From positions 1 to 64,000 of the forward strand of contig DBMR01000040.1 of assembly GCA_002298785.1 (NCBI GenBank): DNA of 64,000 nucleotides, read 5' to 3'. The stretch is from Verrucomicrobia subdivision 3 bacterium UBA693. GTDB taxonomy: Bacteria; Verrucomicrobiota; Verrucomicrobiia; Limisphaerales; UBA8199. Under the pieces are notes generated by a model. It searched no databases, was not told the DNA's origin, and saw only the letters and a list, made by a program, of their open reading frames with translations. Positions 28,501-36,439 of the stretch are shown piece after piece (the stretch's first letter is position 1; each line of letters opens with the position of its first letter). Made by a program: the position numbers and the translations under genes.

Positions 28501-28748
28501 TAGTGCGCTTGACCGGCCCAACCATCACCAGTATCGCCAATAGCGGCACCAACGTGGTGATGACGTTCACCAGCACGGATGGCAATGACACGGCAGCCTC
28601 CTTCCTGGTCCAGAGCGCTGCGACCATCACCGGGACGTTCGCAGATATCAGTCCCGCGGCTACCGTCACCCAACTCGCCAATGGTTCATATCAAACCACC
28701 GTGGCCAAGAGTGGCTCAGCCCTGTTCTATCGCATAAAACGCAGATAG
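25554..28748 (+). CDS. Secreted multidomain protein with Calx-beta-type domains
   Basis: A 1064-residue exported protein. The ATG at 25554 is chosen because it begins a good signal peptide (basic MKPTKRSFGKAVR, hydrophobic core, cleavage near YVAQA/TPF at 31). Residues about 32-440 resemble a beta-propeller of the NHL/SMP-30 kind. Two Calx-beta-like domains follow (about 460-575 and 580-700), then a large beta sandwich (about 705-985) and a short C-terminal domain ending FYRIKRR. It is very rich in Thr, Asn and Gly. Such proteins are common on Verrucomicrobiota surfaces, and an adhesive or polymer-binding role is only inferred. A terminator and a pseudopilin gene follow. Confidence 0.78.
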   Translation: MKPTKRSFGKAVRGLAIGLATSMVASYVAQATPFASCITNNGGTIQFYLNEGADNVGVSFDNNTATNNLGALSKGLQSFLLTPHTNYSIWVYKVGAGGPTLINDTNAATSVFGSGRGIAANTNPKSPYFGRIYAANAGPAGSLATGTYKGRGIYLYNSDLSDALGRSTNASGRVFSGDSLSPNRLFVAADGTLYVSDGGLTASTIWQFDPNVIAFTNQILGAKGDADGIATGIHGRIASTPNVQGSIATGDLTIWNTDATLTPTFNDIKRYDIATGPVPWSNAPATVVNLGFPTLGSTLTQPSTDLSLSPDGTKLFASFYRFNNAIPALQVFDLNGTRLFDTMTDSGLTIGIGPDPIQGAFGCRVSPDNKYVVVVDVSNNMYVMSLTNGIPDLASLYKIASDNTVGNHRQIGWDAADNILSMSSGQGQLRVYSLGFTTMAITSNDQFGTNGTFQWIGPSTQVYVTGVVTNASQSGPVSGVITLTRTNANNDYSAAATVNFTLTGTATNGTYTVSPAGITPATGGSVTFAVGQSTTNITITPVNDGKARPTTTVTLNLKGGATYSAVNPSSATVEIQNTGPQLLFVSAAAAPTMYKGHLADYASFIITRWGDTNAAPYTVSSFTYGGTAVQGVDFIAAQPITINPGDASATNRVHPLASSTSYQGNKTIVIGVGAGGGYTTGGANTATLTLLDNANPPATVLYSNPLTSAADAANWGITFGNGDVTNNPADYNVDFGYDVTTDPTGTYGTVGLPPNGASKVLRLTCNKLFNPGSAAGVNVYLTNQAFSGDYAVRFNMNLIQGSASAYSTEGVLFGINHGGAQSNWFYGSGPLFGGPWGSDGIWYWVSADPGGASAGDFVEFTGTGGSLPNAGWAQLGSQAWTTFQNAFKVPDVYTTVEGTAGGVPANSSSLLGLANTNWADVEIKQVKNVVTLTIDKTRIFTYTNTTTFTSGYLMLGYNDPYGGTGGASVGNPDAAAYFSNLRVVRLTGPTITSIANSGTNVVMTFTSTDGNDTAASFLVQSAATITGTFADISPAATVTQLANGSYQTTVAKSGSALFYRIKRR

Positions 28749-28773
28749 GCGGGTGGCGATGACCGATCAGTCA

Positions 28774-28810
28774 CCGGGGCATTCGCCAACGCGGATGCCC
28801 CGGTTGGCAT
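28774..28810 (+). terminator. Terminator after Calx-beta gene
   Basis: CCGGGGCAT (28774-28782) and ATGCCCCGG (28795-28803) form a perfect 9-bp stem with a 12-base loop. It is followed by TTGGCATTTTTG, a T-rich tail. It lies between the Calx-beta gene and the pseudopilin gene, so the two are probably separate transcription units. Confidence 0.75.
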
Positions 28811-28820
28811 TTTTGATTTT

Positions 28821-29663
28821 ATGTTAATGAGTATGCGGCAGAAGCAAATCGGATTGAAAAGCACCCCGGGCGTCAAGGTGGCGGCGGGATTTACATTGAT
28901 CGAACTGCTGGTGGTCATCGCGATTATCGCGATTCTGGCCGCCATGCTGCTCCCTGCCCTTTCTCAGGCCAAGGAACGCGCGCAGTCCATAAAATGCATC
29001 AACAATTTAAAACAACTCCAAATCGGCTGGCAGTTGTATGCAACCGATTTTAACGATGTCATGGTTCCTAACGCGCCGCTGGGCTTCGGCTCCAATACCT
29101 GGTGCAGCGGCTCGGCGGAGGACTGGGGCTACGCGGATGCCAATACCAACGTAATGGTTTACAAGACTTCCATCATGGCCCCGTTCCTTGGCAACCAACT
29201 GGGAGTTTACAGTTGCCCCGGCGACCGCATTCCCTCGGCCAACGGTCAACGAATTCGCAGCTACTCGATGAACAGCCAGGTGGGCAACCTGATCTCCCAA
29301 CGCCTCACGCTGACCTATAACTCAGGTTGGAATGCATATATCAAGGTCTCGGAACTGCGTGCACCCGTCGGTCCCAGCCAGGCGTTCATATTCTGCGAAG
29401 AGAATATGTGCAGCCTCAACGACGGCTACCTGCAGGTCGATTCCAATACACCACAATGGCCGGATGTACCCGGCTCCTACCACAATTGGGCAGCGGGCTT
29501 CTCGTTTGCCGACGGCCATGCGGAATTGCACCGCTGGACCACGCCCGCTCTGAAAATCAAGGTGCGCCAGGGCTTTACCAGAAGCAGCGTTTCAGCCGTT
29601 CCCGGCGGCAAAAGCAACACTGATTGGGTTTGGTTTACCGAGCGCGCGGCCTCCAAACTGTAA
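28821..29663 (+). CDS. Type II/IV-like pseudopilin with prepilin cleavage site and H-X9-DG motif
   Basis: A 280-residue protein with a prepilin leader cleaved in GFTLIELLVVIAII (about 24-37), giving a hydrophobic N-terminal helix, and a globular C-terminal domain. HNWAAGFSFADGHAE (about 221-235) is the H-X9-DG motif of the DUF1559-like prepilin families expanded in Planctomycetota and Verrucomicrobiota. The start could be any of three close ATGs (28821, 28827, 28833). It has its own terminator upstream. It is probably exported and assembled or displayed at the surface; its link to the Calx-beta protein is by position only. Confidence 0.88.
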   Translation: MLMSMRQKQIGLKSTPGVKVAAGFTLIELLVVIAIIAILAAMLLPALSQAKERAQSIKCINNLKQLQIGWQLYATDFNDVMVPNAPLGFGSNTWCSGSAEDWGYADANTNVMVYKTSIMAPFLGNQLGVYSCPGDRIPSANGQRIRSYSMNSQVGNLISQRLTLTYNSGWNAYIKVSELRAPVGPSQAFIFCEENMCSLNDGYLQVDSNTPQWPDVPGSYHNWAAGFSFADGHAELHRWTTPALKIKVRQGFTRSSVSAVPGGKSNTDWVWFTERAASKL

Positions 29664-29830
29664 CCCCAGCCTCTTTTCCAGCGACAATCCGCCAGGTCTC
29701 CGTTGAAGGGTCCAAGTCCATTCACGGTAGGTAACTGACTGCTTCCGGTTCCAAAAGTCAGGACATCAAAGTGTTGCCTGAAAATCCATTGACCAGAAAC
29801 TCATCGCGCAAGAATTATGTTTTATTCAAG

Positions 29831-29858
29831 TTGACTTTCATTATTTTAAAGTTAAAGT
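29831..29858 (+). promoter_or_regulatory. AT-rich promoter with AAAGT repeats before the DUF2089-type gene
   Basis: TTGACT (29831-29836) is a -35-like box; TAAAGT (29853-29858) at 16-bp spacing is a possible -10. ACTTT (29834-29838) and two AAAGT copies (29848-29852 and 29854-29858) make an inverted plus direct repeat across the promoter, 27 bp before the start codon. The AT content is much higher than in the surroundings. An autoregulatory site for the encoded HTH protein is inference. Confidence 0.45.
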
Positions 29859-29884
29859 AAAAGCAAAGCTCAATTTTATTCAAC

Positions 29885-30190
29885 ATGGCCAAAATTCCAG
29901 AACCCCTGTGGATCGCCGAACTCGAGGGCGAAGATCTCGCGTTTATCAAGCGTTTCATTCTTGTTTCCGGATCACTCAAGGATATGGCCGAGGCGTATGG
30001 AGTGTCTTATCCGACGTTGCGCCTGCGTTTGGACCGACTGATCGAGAAGATCAAGATTCTCGAAAACCAGGCAATCGTGGACGGTTATGAGCGGATTTTG
30101 CGCGCCCAGTTTGCCGATGGCAAGCTTGAGGCCTCCACTTTCAAGCACTTGTTAAACGCTTATCAACAACATACCAAAGGAACCGAATGA
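29885..30190 (+). CDS. DUF2089-type helix-turn-helix regulator lacking the zinc ribbon
   Basis: A 101-residue DNA-binding protein. LEGEDLAFIKRFILVSGSLK then DMAEAYGVSYPTLRLRLDRL (about 33-52) is the helix-turn-helix core of DUF2089. Most members carry a zinc ribbon before this; here the N-terminus is only about 12 residues (MAKIPEPLWIAE) with no Cys. The tail is helical. The gene overlaps the next membrane-protein gene by 4 bp (ATGA), so translation is probably coupled. It likely controls its own operon. Confidence 0.75.
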   Translation: MAKIPEPLWIAELEGEDLAFIKRFILVSGSLKDMAEAYGVSYPTLRLRLDRLIEKIKILENQAIVDGYERILRAQFADGKLEASTFKHLLNAYQQHTKGTE

Positions 30191-31071
30191 AAACCCTGTT
30201 CTGCAGTGTCATCACCCTAGGTTTGAGCCTTCACTTGTTTGGGAGCGAAACGACCTTGGCAACCTACGATTGGCAGAAGTTGGCGGCAACCGGACAACTA
30301 AGTTCCGGCACTTTGACCACCAATGGCGGTCGAACGGCCCTCTACTTCGTCAACACCAACTTGGCAGGAGTGTCTTTTCCATTACTGGCCATCCAGGCTC
30401 CGGCCATCAAAGCCAACACTTACGCCCTCAGGGGCGAGGTGCGCTATGAAGCTGTGCAGGGGGATGGTTACTTGGAAATGTGGAGCTATTTCGCCCCTGA
30501 AAAAGCAGGCGGGACTGAGGGACAATATTTCAGCCGAACGCTGGGCTCCATGGGGCCAATGCGGAAGATCACCGGCAATTCGGATTGGCGTATATTTACG
30601 TTGCCGTTTGATCGCACGGGTGCCAAGACCAGCCTTGCCCACTTGAAGGTTAACCTGGTTCTACCCGGGCAAGGCCGCGTGTGGCTTGGAAACCTGAGCC
30701 TTGTCGAATTCAGCAAAGGATTGGGGGAAGCGGTCCAGACACCCGGCGCATGGTTTTCGGATCAGACCGCCGGACTAATCGGAGGTCTGGGAGGCGCCTT
30801 TTTGGGCTGCTTCGTGCCAGCGCTGACGTGGCTGGCTCGAGGTGGCCGCTGCCGAAGTTTTGTGCTCGGCACCCTCGCCGCCCTGGTGGTTTTGGGAGTG
30901 TTGCTTACCATCGTGGGGATTGTGGCCCTGGCGCTGAAACAGCCTTACGGGGTCTGGTTCGTATTTTTGCTGATGGGGGTCTTGCTGGTAACCATCCTGC
31001 CATCACAAAGGCGCGCCTTGCGTAAATCCTATGACGATTTGGGCCTGCGCAAGCTGACTGCCCTGGGTTAA
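30187..31071 (+). CDS. Exported/membrane protein of unknown function, operon with DUF2089-type regulator
   Basis: No family recognised with confidence. The 294-residue protein has an N-terminal signal-like segment (KTLFCSVITLGLSLHLFGSE, 2-21), a beta-rich extracytoplasmic region of about 170 residues (YALRGEVRYEAVQGDGYLEM and similar), and a C-terminal half with two or three membrane helices (about 195-275) ending in a basic tail. The N-terminal part looks like a carbohydrate-binding-type beta sandwich. It starts within the stop of the regulator gene (4-bp overlap). It could be a sensor or envelope-stress target of that regulator. Confidence 0.65.
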   Translation: MKTLFCSVITLGLSLHLFGSETTLATYDWQKLAATGQLSSGTLTTNGGRTALYFVNTNLAGVSFPLLAIQAPAIKANTYALRGEVRYEAVQGDGYLEMWSYFAPEKAGGTEGQYFSRTLGSMGPMRKITGNSDWRIFTLPFDRTGAKTSLAHLKVNLVLPGQGRVWLGNLSLVEFSKGLGEAVQTPGAWFSDQTAGLIGGLGGAFLGCFVPALTWLARGGRCRSFVLGTLAALVVLGVLLTIVGIVALALKQPYGVWFVFLLMGVLLVTILPSQRRALRKSYDDLGLRKLTALG

Positions 31072-31148
31072 TCGCCGATGCCCGCGCTCCAAGGGGGAGG
31101 CCTATTAGCCTTGACCTCTCCGTCTCCCTGAGAGTATGCAATCTGTCA

Positions 31149-31889
31149 ATGATCGTGCCGGCTTGCCGCAAATGTAAAAAGGTCATTCCTGCTGAGGACA
31201 TAAATGTCGCGGCGGATGTGGCGTATTGCCGGACCTGCAATATCTCCCACAACCTTTCAGCGCTTACGAGCGGGACGGAACTGGATGCACAGGTGGATTT
31301 GTTGAACCCGCCCCCTGGCGCGTGGCACAGCAATGATGGCTCCGGGGTAACCATCGGCGCCACTCATCGATCCATCGGCGGCGCATTGGGTGCACTGGTG
31401 TTCGGCCTATTCTGGAACGGCATTGTATCCGTTTTTGTTCTGTTCGCACTGGCGGGCACGCTCACGCACTTTGGTCTCACCTTACCCCACTGGTTCCCTG
31501 CTCCACGTATGAATGGGCAGGAGATGAGTGTGGGTATGACTATATTTATGTGGATTTTTTTGACGCCTTTCATCCTGATCGGGCTGGCGATGATGGGCGC
31601 GTTCTTGTCGTGCCTTGGAGGCAAGACCGAGGTGCGCATCAGTTTTGAGCAAGGATCGGTCTTCACCGGACTTGGAAGCTTCGGCTGGCGGCGGCGCTTC
31701 ACCCCGGCGAACGTCAAGCAGGTGAGCATCGAGGATAAACGATGGCAGGACAACAACGGGCGGGCGCAACGAAAATCCGTGATCGTGCTGGAAACCTCGG
31801 AAGGCAAAGCCCTGCGCTTTGGCGGCTCACTCTCGCCGGAAAGGCGAAAATTCGTGGCCGGTGCTCTGCGCCGGGCTCTCCTGGGTTAA
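31149..31889 (+). CDS. Membrane protein with N-terminal zinc-ribbon-like CxxC pairs
   Basis: Unrecognised 246-residue protein. It opens with CRKCKKVIPAEDINVAADVA then CRTC (about 6-31), two CxxC pairs that would form a rubredoxin-like zinc ribbon. After a linker, two strong hydrophobic segments (about 78-105 and 131-155) span the membrane, and the C-terminal 80 residues are soluble and beta-rich (EVRISFEQGSVFTGLGSFGW), resembling a PH-like domain. It lies 77 bp after the preceding membrane-protein gene on the same strand, so it may belong to the same unit. Confidence 0.65.
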   Translation: MIVPACRKCKKVIPAEDINVAADVAYCRTCNISHNLSALTSGTELDAQVDLLNPPPGAWHSNDGSGVTIGATHRSIGGALGALVFGLFWNGIVSVFVLFALAGTLTHFGLTLPHWFPAPRMNGQEMSVGMTIFMWIFLTPFILIGLAMMGAFLSCLGGKTEVRISFEQGSVFTGLGSFGWRRRFTPANVKQVSIEDKRWQDNNGRAQRKSVIVLETSEGKALRFGGSLSPERRKFVAGALRRALLG

Positions 31890-31937
31890 GAAAACACCCC
31901 TGCGGCAAGCAGCGGTGTCGGGTCCAAAGCTGTTGCC

Positions 31938-34202
31938 CTAAATGCTGAGGATGCCTCCGCTGCTGGCATTAGTGACCAACTTCTGGTAACGAGCCAGCCA
32001 GCCGCCAAGTTCCCTCTTCACTGGCTGCCATTGGCTCTTGCGCGCCGCCAGCTCGGCTTCCGGCACGAGAATGTCGATGCGCCGATTGGGGAAATCGATG
32101 CGGAGGCGATCACCTGATTTCAACAAACCGATCGGCCCGCCTTCCGCTGCTTCCGGCGAGACGTGGCCGATGCAAGCTCCGGCAGTGCCACCGCTGAACC
32201 GGCCGTCTGTAATCAAGGCCACTTTGTCGCCCAGCCCCATGCCCACGATGTAACTGGTGGGCGAGAGCATCTCCTGCATGCCCGGACCACCGCGCGGGCC
32301 TTCATTACGAATCACCGCGATATCACCGGACTGGACCTTCCCGGCAAGAATGCCGGCACAGGCTTCATCCTGGCTTTCAAAAATCACGCACGGCCCCTCA
32401 AAAACAAAACCGGGACCGCAATTGGCTTTGAAGGCATCGCTAATGCCGGCGGTTTTGACCACCGCTCCTTCGGGAGCCAGTTGCCCATACAGAATGGAGA
32501 GTCCGCCATCCTGGGTGTACGCCGTGGCTTGGGTTCGGATGCAATCCTGCGAGTTGAACATGAAAGCCGAATCATACGGCATGAGCCCGCTCGGTTGCGC
32601 TTGGGCAACGAACTTCTCATCATACTCGTGGTGCGCCTTGGCAATCTGCCATTGCCGCAGCCGGCCGGTGCGGACCAGGCACATCTTCTTTTTGCCCGCC
32701 TCCTTCGAGTACTGCCAAATGACCAACAAAGGCGTGCCTTTCAATTGCCCCAACTCGGCGCGGACCATTCCGCGGAATTCCGCGAATTTTATGCGCAATC
32801 CGGCTTCAATCTCCGCCGGGCCTTTCCACACCACGCCCTCGGAAACTTCAAATTGACCGTCGGCAGCGAACAACAGCGCCACTGCGGCAGCGTCACCGGC
32901 GTTAAAAGCCGCCGCAAAGCGCCACAGTGTAATGGCCCGGGGATCGGCGGGTAGGAACAGCAGCGGCTTGGGTACCAGGTTGCCGCTCGCCGTGCGCGCG
33001 GCTGGACCCATTTTATCGGCCGGGTCCAGCACCAGGGCGGAACAGCCGGAAACTCGTGCGGCTTTCGCCCAGTCTGTGCACGAAGGTGAACGCACATCCC
33101 ATTCGTCGATATTCTGCCCGAGCGTCTTTCCGGTAACGGTCTTGCAGGCGGTGTTGAGCGCGCCCATGCGTTTCAACTCGCCTAAAATTGTGTGGATGCC
33201 ACCGGCGCGGTGCACATCCTGCACGTGGTAGTTTGAGGAGGGGGAAACTTTGCAGAGGCACGGCACCCGGCGCGAGATTTCATCGATGCGCTTGATGTCG
33301 TAATCGATGCCGGCTTCCCGGGCGATCGCCAGAGTGTGCAAGATCGTGTTGGTTGAGCCCCCCATCGCCACGTCCAGGGCAATGGCATTATCAAAGGCCT
33401 CGATGGTGGCGATGTCACGCGGCTTGAGGTCGGCCTCGACTAACTTGACAATGACACGCGCGGCCCGCTCATAAAGTGCCTCGCGTTCTTTGGACACGGC
33501 GAGCACGGTGCCGTTTCCGGGCAGCGCGATGCCGAGAGCCTCGCACAGGCAGTTCATGGAGTTGGCGGTGAACATCCCGGAACAGGAGCCACACGTCGGA
33601 CAAGCGCTTTGCTCGAGCCGCAGCAAGTCATCCGCACTGATCTTCCCGCTCTGTAATTCGCCGACGCCTTTAAACACGGAGATCAGATCCGACTTTTGCG
33701 TTGCGGGTCGCAAATGGGCCGGCAGTTCCCCTTCCGATTCCTGCGCGGCGACTCCCGCCGCCATGGGACCGCCACTGACGAATACCGTGGGAATATTCAC
33801 CCGCATGGCGGCCATGAGCATCCCCGGCACGATCTTGTCGCAGTTCGGGATGCACACCATGCCGTCGAAGCAGTGCGCCCGCAGCATCGTCTCGACGCTG
33901 TCCGCAATCAACTCCCGTGAGGGAAGTGAATACTTCATCCCGCCATGCCCCATGGCCACTCCGTCATCCACGCCGATGGTGTTGAAAATGAAGGGCACGC
34001 CGCCGGCCTCCCGCACTAACCGCTTCACCAGCATGCCGATTTCGTTCAGATGCGCGTGCCCGGGAATGCAATCGGTATACGAATTGCAAATCGCGATAAA
34101 TGGCTTGTCCCAGTCGGCCTCGGATTCAATGGAGCCGGTGGCGCGGAGCAACGACCGGTGCGGCGCTCGCTCGAAACCCTTTTTGATGATGTCTGATCGC
34201 AT
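31938..34202 (-). CDS. ilvD: Dihydroxy-acid dehydratase IlvD with an internal NTF2/SnoaL-like insertion
   Basis: IlvD dehydrates dihydroxy acids in valine, leucine and isoleucine synthesis using an Fe-S cluster. The N-terminal body is standard: RSLLRATG, AICNSYTDCIPGH, IPNCDKIVPGMLMAAMR and SACPTCGSCSGMFTANSMNCL carry the cluster Cys residues, and the C-terminus (GPRGGPGMQEML, ITDGRFSGGTAGACIGHVSPEA) is standard too. The protein is 754 residues from the ATG at 34202, against about 560-620 for the family. About 160 extra residues (roughly 370-537) sit before GGLSILYGQLAPEGAVVKTAG; their core (about 416-527) has an NTF2/SnoaL-like pattern. The open frame continues 32 codons upstream of 34202, but those residues are not IlvD-like. 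Confidence 0.92.
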   Translation of the reverse strand: MRSDIIKKGFERAPHRSLLRATGSIESEADWDKPFIAICNSYTDCIPGHAHLNEIGMLVKRLVREAGGVPFIFNTIGVDDGVAMGHGGMKYSLPSRELIADSVETMLRAHCFDGMVCIPNCDKIVPGMLMAAMRVNIPTVFVSGGPMAAGVAAQESEGELPAHLRPATQKSDLISVFKGVGELQSGKISADDLLRLEQSACPTCGSCSGMFTANSMNCLCEALGIALPGNGTVLAVSKEREALYERAARVIVKLVEADLKPRDIATIEAFDNAIALDVAMGGSTNTILHTLAIAREAGIDYDIKRIDEISRRVPCLCKVSPSSNYHVQDVHRAGGIHTILGELKRMGALNTACKTVTGKTLGQNIDEWDVRSPSCTDWAKAARVSGCSALVLDPADKMGPAARTASGNLVPKPLLFLPADPRAITLWRFAAAFNAGDAAAVALLFAADGQFEVSEGVVWKGPAEIEAGLRIKFAEFRGMVRAELGQLKGTPLLVIWQYSKEAGKKKMCLVRTGRLRQWQIAKAHHEYDEKFVAQAQPSGLMPYDSAFMFNSQDCIRTQATAYTQDGGLSILYGQLAPEGAVVKTAGISDAFKANCGPGFVFEGPCVIFESQDEACAGILAGKVQSGDIAVIRNEGPRGGPGMQEMLSPTSYIVGMGLGDKVALITDGRFSGGTAGACIGHVSPEAAEGGPIGLLKSGDRLRIDFPNRRIDILVPEAELAARKSQWQPVKRELGGWLARYQKLVTNASSGGILSI

Positions 34203-34345
34203 ATAGATAAAAATCGATTCGCGTCGGATTCGGCGCGAAAGCAGCAGGTTAACACCCGGCATGCACGCTGTCACGTGGCCGCACGCCAAATTTTTCAAAA
34301 AGGTGTTGTCAACCGCCGGGCAAATGATATCTTTGCCAGCCTTTT

Positions 34346-34591
34346 ATGAAAGTAGACATACATCCGAAATATGTGGACTCGGAGATCCGTTGCGCCTGCG
34401 GCAACGTGATCAAGACGCGTTCGACCAAGCCGGTGATTATCGTCGGCATTTGCAACGCGTGCCATCCCTTTTACACCGGCCAGCAGAAATTCGTGGACAC
34501 CGCCGGGCGTGTGGACAAGTTCCAACAGCGCATGGCCAAGACCCAGGCGGCCCAGGCGGCCCAGGCGGCGACCCGCAAAAAGAAGAAGTAG
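34346..34591 (+). CDS. rpmE: 50S ribosomal protein L31 (zinc-binding type)
   Basis: L31 bridges the ribosomal subunits. The 81-residue protein starts MKVDIHPKY and has CAC (16-18) and CNAC (36-39 region), so it is the zinc-containing type A form, with the conserved HPFYTGQQKFVDTAGRVDKF. The C-terminal 20 residues are a low-complexity Gln/Ala tract followed by RKKKK, longer than in E. coli. It is first in a plus-strand pair with prfA, an arrangement found in many bacteria. A strong hairpin lies between the two genes. Confidence 0.96.
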   Translation: MKVDIHPKYVDSEIRCACGNVIKTRSTKPVIIVGICNACHPFYTGQQKFVDTAGRVDKFQQRMAKTQAAQAAQAATRKKKK

Positions 34592-34607
34592 GTCGATTTC
34601 TTACTTT

Positions 34608-34649
34608 CCGCCCGCATGGTTGCACGACCGTTCGGGCGGATTCTTTTTT
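34608..34649 (+). terminator. Terminator/attenuator between rpmE and prfA
   Basis: CCGCCCG (34608-34614) pairs with CGGGCGG (34633-34639), and the stem is followed by ATTCTTTTTT (34640-34649). It is a good intrinsic terminator only 21 bp before the prfA start, so prfA may need read-through or a promoter of its own. Confidence 0.75.
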
Positions 34650-34669
34650 GCCAACGTCCGGCCTGTGCC

Positions 34670-35749
34670 ATGGACCTGCGCCCACATATCGACAAATTCC
34701 AACGCCGTTTTACGGAGGTCGAAGCCGCGCTAAGTGATCCGCGGACTTTCGACAACCCGCAACGCGCCCAGGAACTCTCCAAGGAATACGCCGCGCTCAA
34801 AAACCTGACCGCGACCGGGTCGGCCTATTTGAAAGCCGTGGCTGATCTCAAGGAGAATCGGGAATTGGCGCAAAGCGAACCGGCTGAATCCGAACTGGGC
34901 CGAATGGCCGCCGAGGAAGTTGCCCGGCTCGAACTGCTCGAAAAGGACCTGGCACTGGAAGTTCGCAAAGCCTTACTACCGGCCGATCCGGCGGATTCAC
35001 GAAATACCATCGTTGAGTTGCGCGCGGGCGCGGGCGGCCAAGAATCAGCTTTGTTTGCGGCCGATCTCTACCGCATGTACACCCGCTACGCGGAGAGCAA
35101 AGGATGGAAGTTTGAGGACCTGGACTCCAGCCCTTCAGACCTGGGCGGCTTCAAGGAAGTGATCTTCGAAATTACCGGCACGGACGTCTATAAACGGCTG
35201 AAGTACGAGAGCGGAGTTCACCGCGTCCAGCGTGTGCCGGCCACAGAAGCCCAGGGCCGAATTCACACGAGCACTTGCACCGTTGCCGTTCTCCCCGAGG
35301 CCGAGGAAGTCGATATTGAATTGCGCCCGGAGGATTTGGATATCACCCGCTGCCGCGCATCCGGGCCCGGTGGCCAGGGTGTGAACACCACCGACTCCGC
35401 CGTCCAGATCATTCATAAACCCAGCGGGTTGATTGTGCGTTGCGCCGACCAGCGCTCCCAGCAAAAGAACAAAGCCCGCGCCCTGACCGTGCTTCGCTCC
35501 CGTTTGCTCGAACGGAAAGTGGCCGAGGAGAACGCGCGCTACGCCGCCCAACGCAAGGCGCAGGTAGGCACCGGCGAACGCAACGAGCGCATTCGCACCT
35601 ACAACTTCCCCCAGAACCGCGTAACCGACCATCGCATCGAACTGACGCTCTACAATCTCTCCACCGTCCTCGAGGGGGAAATTGACCACGTCATTGATCC
35701 GCTGATGGCGGATGACCAGGAGCAAAGACTGGCCGCCTTGAAATTATGA
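34670..35749 (+). CDS. prfA: Peptide chain release factor 1
   Basis: RF1 (359 residues) terminates translation at UAA and UAG. The GGQ motif that triggers hydrolysis is in SGPGGQGVNTTDSAVQ (about 232-247). The codon-reading tripeptide PAT in RVPATEAQGRIHTST (about 190) identifies RF1 rather than RF2. The ATG at 34670 (MDLRPHIDKF) is preferred; the frame extends 18 codons upstream through the terminator hairpin, which is not RF1-like. It follows rpmE. No prmC gene, the usual neighbour, lies nearby. Confidence 0.96.
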   Translation: MDLRPHIDKFQRRFTEVEAALSDPRTFDNPQRAQELSKEYAALKNLTATGSAYLKAVADLKENRELAQSEPAESELGRMAAEEVARLELLEKDLALEVRKALLPADPADSRNTIVELRAGAGGQESALFAADLYRMYTRYAESKGWKFEDLDSSPSDLGGFKEVIFEITGTDVYKRLKYESGVHRVQRVPATEAQGRIHTSTCTVAVLPEAEEVDIELRPEDLDITRCRASGPGGQGVNTTDSAVQIIHKPSGLIVRCADQRSQQKNKARALTVLRSRLLERKVAEENARYAAQRKAQVGTGERNERIRTYNFPQNRVTDHRIELTLYNLSTVLEGEIDHVIDPLMADDQEQRLAALKL

Positions 35750-35836
35750 CCAGGATCGGAGCCTCCGCTCCGCCAACCCTGGCTCTCCGGTGGCCATGAA
35801 AACCGAATCCTCCTCGCTTTTTTATCTTTCTGACCG

Positions 35837-36439
35837 ATGAAATCAAAACTGCTGCACGTCCCCTCACACATACAGGGCCTTATCTTTGACTGCGATGGAA
35901 CCCTGGCCGACACCATGCCTCTGCATTGGCGGGCCTGGCAGGTCATTACCAACAAACACCGCCTCCATTTTCCGCAGGACCGCTTTTATTCCATGGGCGG
36001 TGTGCCTTCGCGCGACATTCTAAAAATGCTAAGTGCCGAACAAGGTCTTGCCCTGGACCACCTGGCGGTGGCGCGTGAAAAAGAGGCCCAATACCTGCCT
36101 CTCATCGCCCAAGTGGAACCAATCAACCAGGTGGTGGGAATTGCCCGGCAAAATCACGGGCGACTGCCCATGGCGGTGGCTTCTGGTGGCACCCGGCCGA
36201 TCATCGAGCAGGTTCTGGAACACCTTGGCATTCGTCACCTGTTCCAGGCGGTGGTCACCAGCGAAGATGTGGTGAAACAAAAGCCAGCCCCGGACATCTT
36301 TCTTGAAGCCGCCCGGCAGATTGGCGTCGCGCCGGAATGTTGCCGCGCGTACGAAGATACGGACCTCGGAATGCAGGCTATCCGGGCGGCTAAAATGGAA
36401 GCGGTGGACGTGCGCGAACTGCTGTCCCGGGCCGCCTAA
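35837..36439 (+). CDS. HAD-superfamily sugar-phosphatase / beta-phosphoglucomutase-like protein
   Basis: A 200-residue HAD hydrolase. Motif I is FDCDGTLADT (17-26, nucleophile and acid Asp), a four-helix cap follows, motif II is VASGG (about 115), motif III Lys is in VVKQKPAPDIF (about 146-156) and motif IV is YEDTDLGMQA (about 171-180). The QKPAPD/EDxxxG pattern matches subfamily IA phosphatases of the YqaB/PGMB kind (fructose-1-phosphate or other sugar phosphates). The substrate cannot be set by sequence alone. It overlaps the convergent AI-2E transporter gene by 4 bp at the stops. Confidence 0.88.
   Translation: MKSKLLHVPSHIQGLIFDCDGTLADTMPLHWRAWQVITNKHRLHFPQDRFYSMGGVPSRDILKMLSAEQGLALDHLAVAREKEAQYLPLIAQVEPINQVVGIARQNHGRLPMAVASGGTRPIIEQVLEHLGIRHLFQAVVTSEDVVKQKPAPDIFLEAARQIGVAPECCRAYEDTDLGMQAIRAAKMEAVDVRELLSRAA

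Noticed and set aside
27309..28673. Long antisense open frame (454 codons) across the Calx-beta gene
   Set aside because: Its residues are a shadow of the Thr/Asn/Gly-rich coding strand, with no domain or start signal; the plus strand carries a clear signal peptide and FYRI end.
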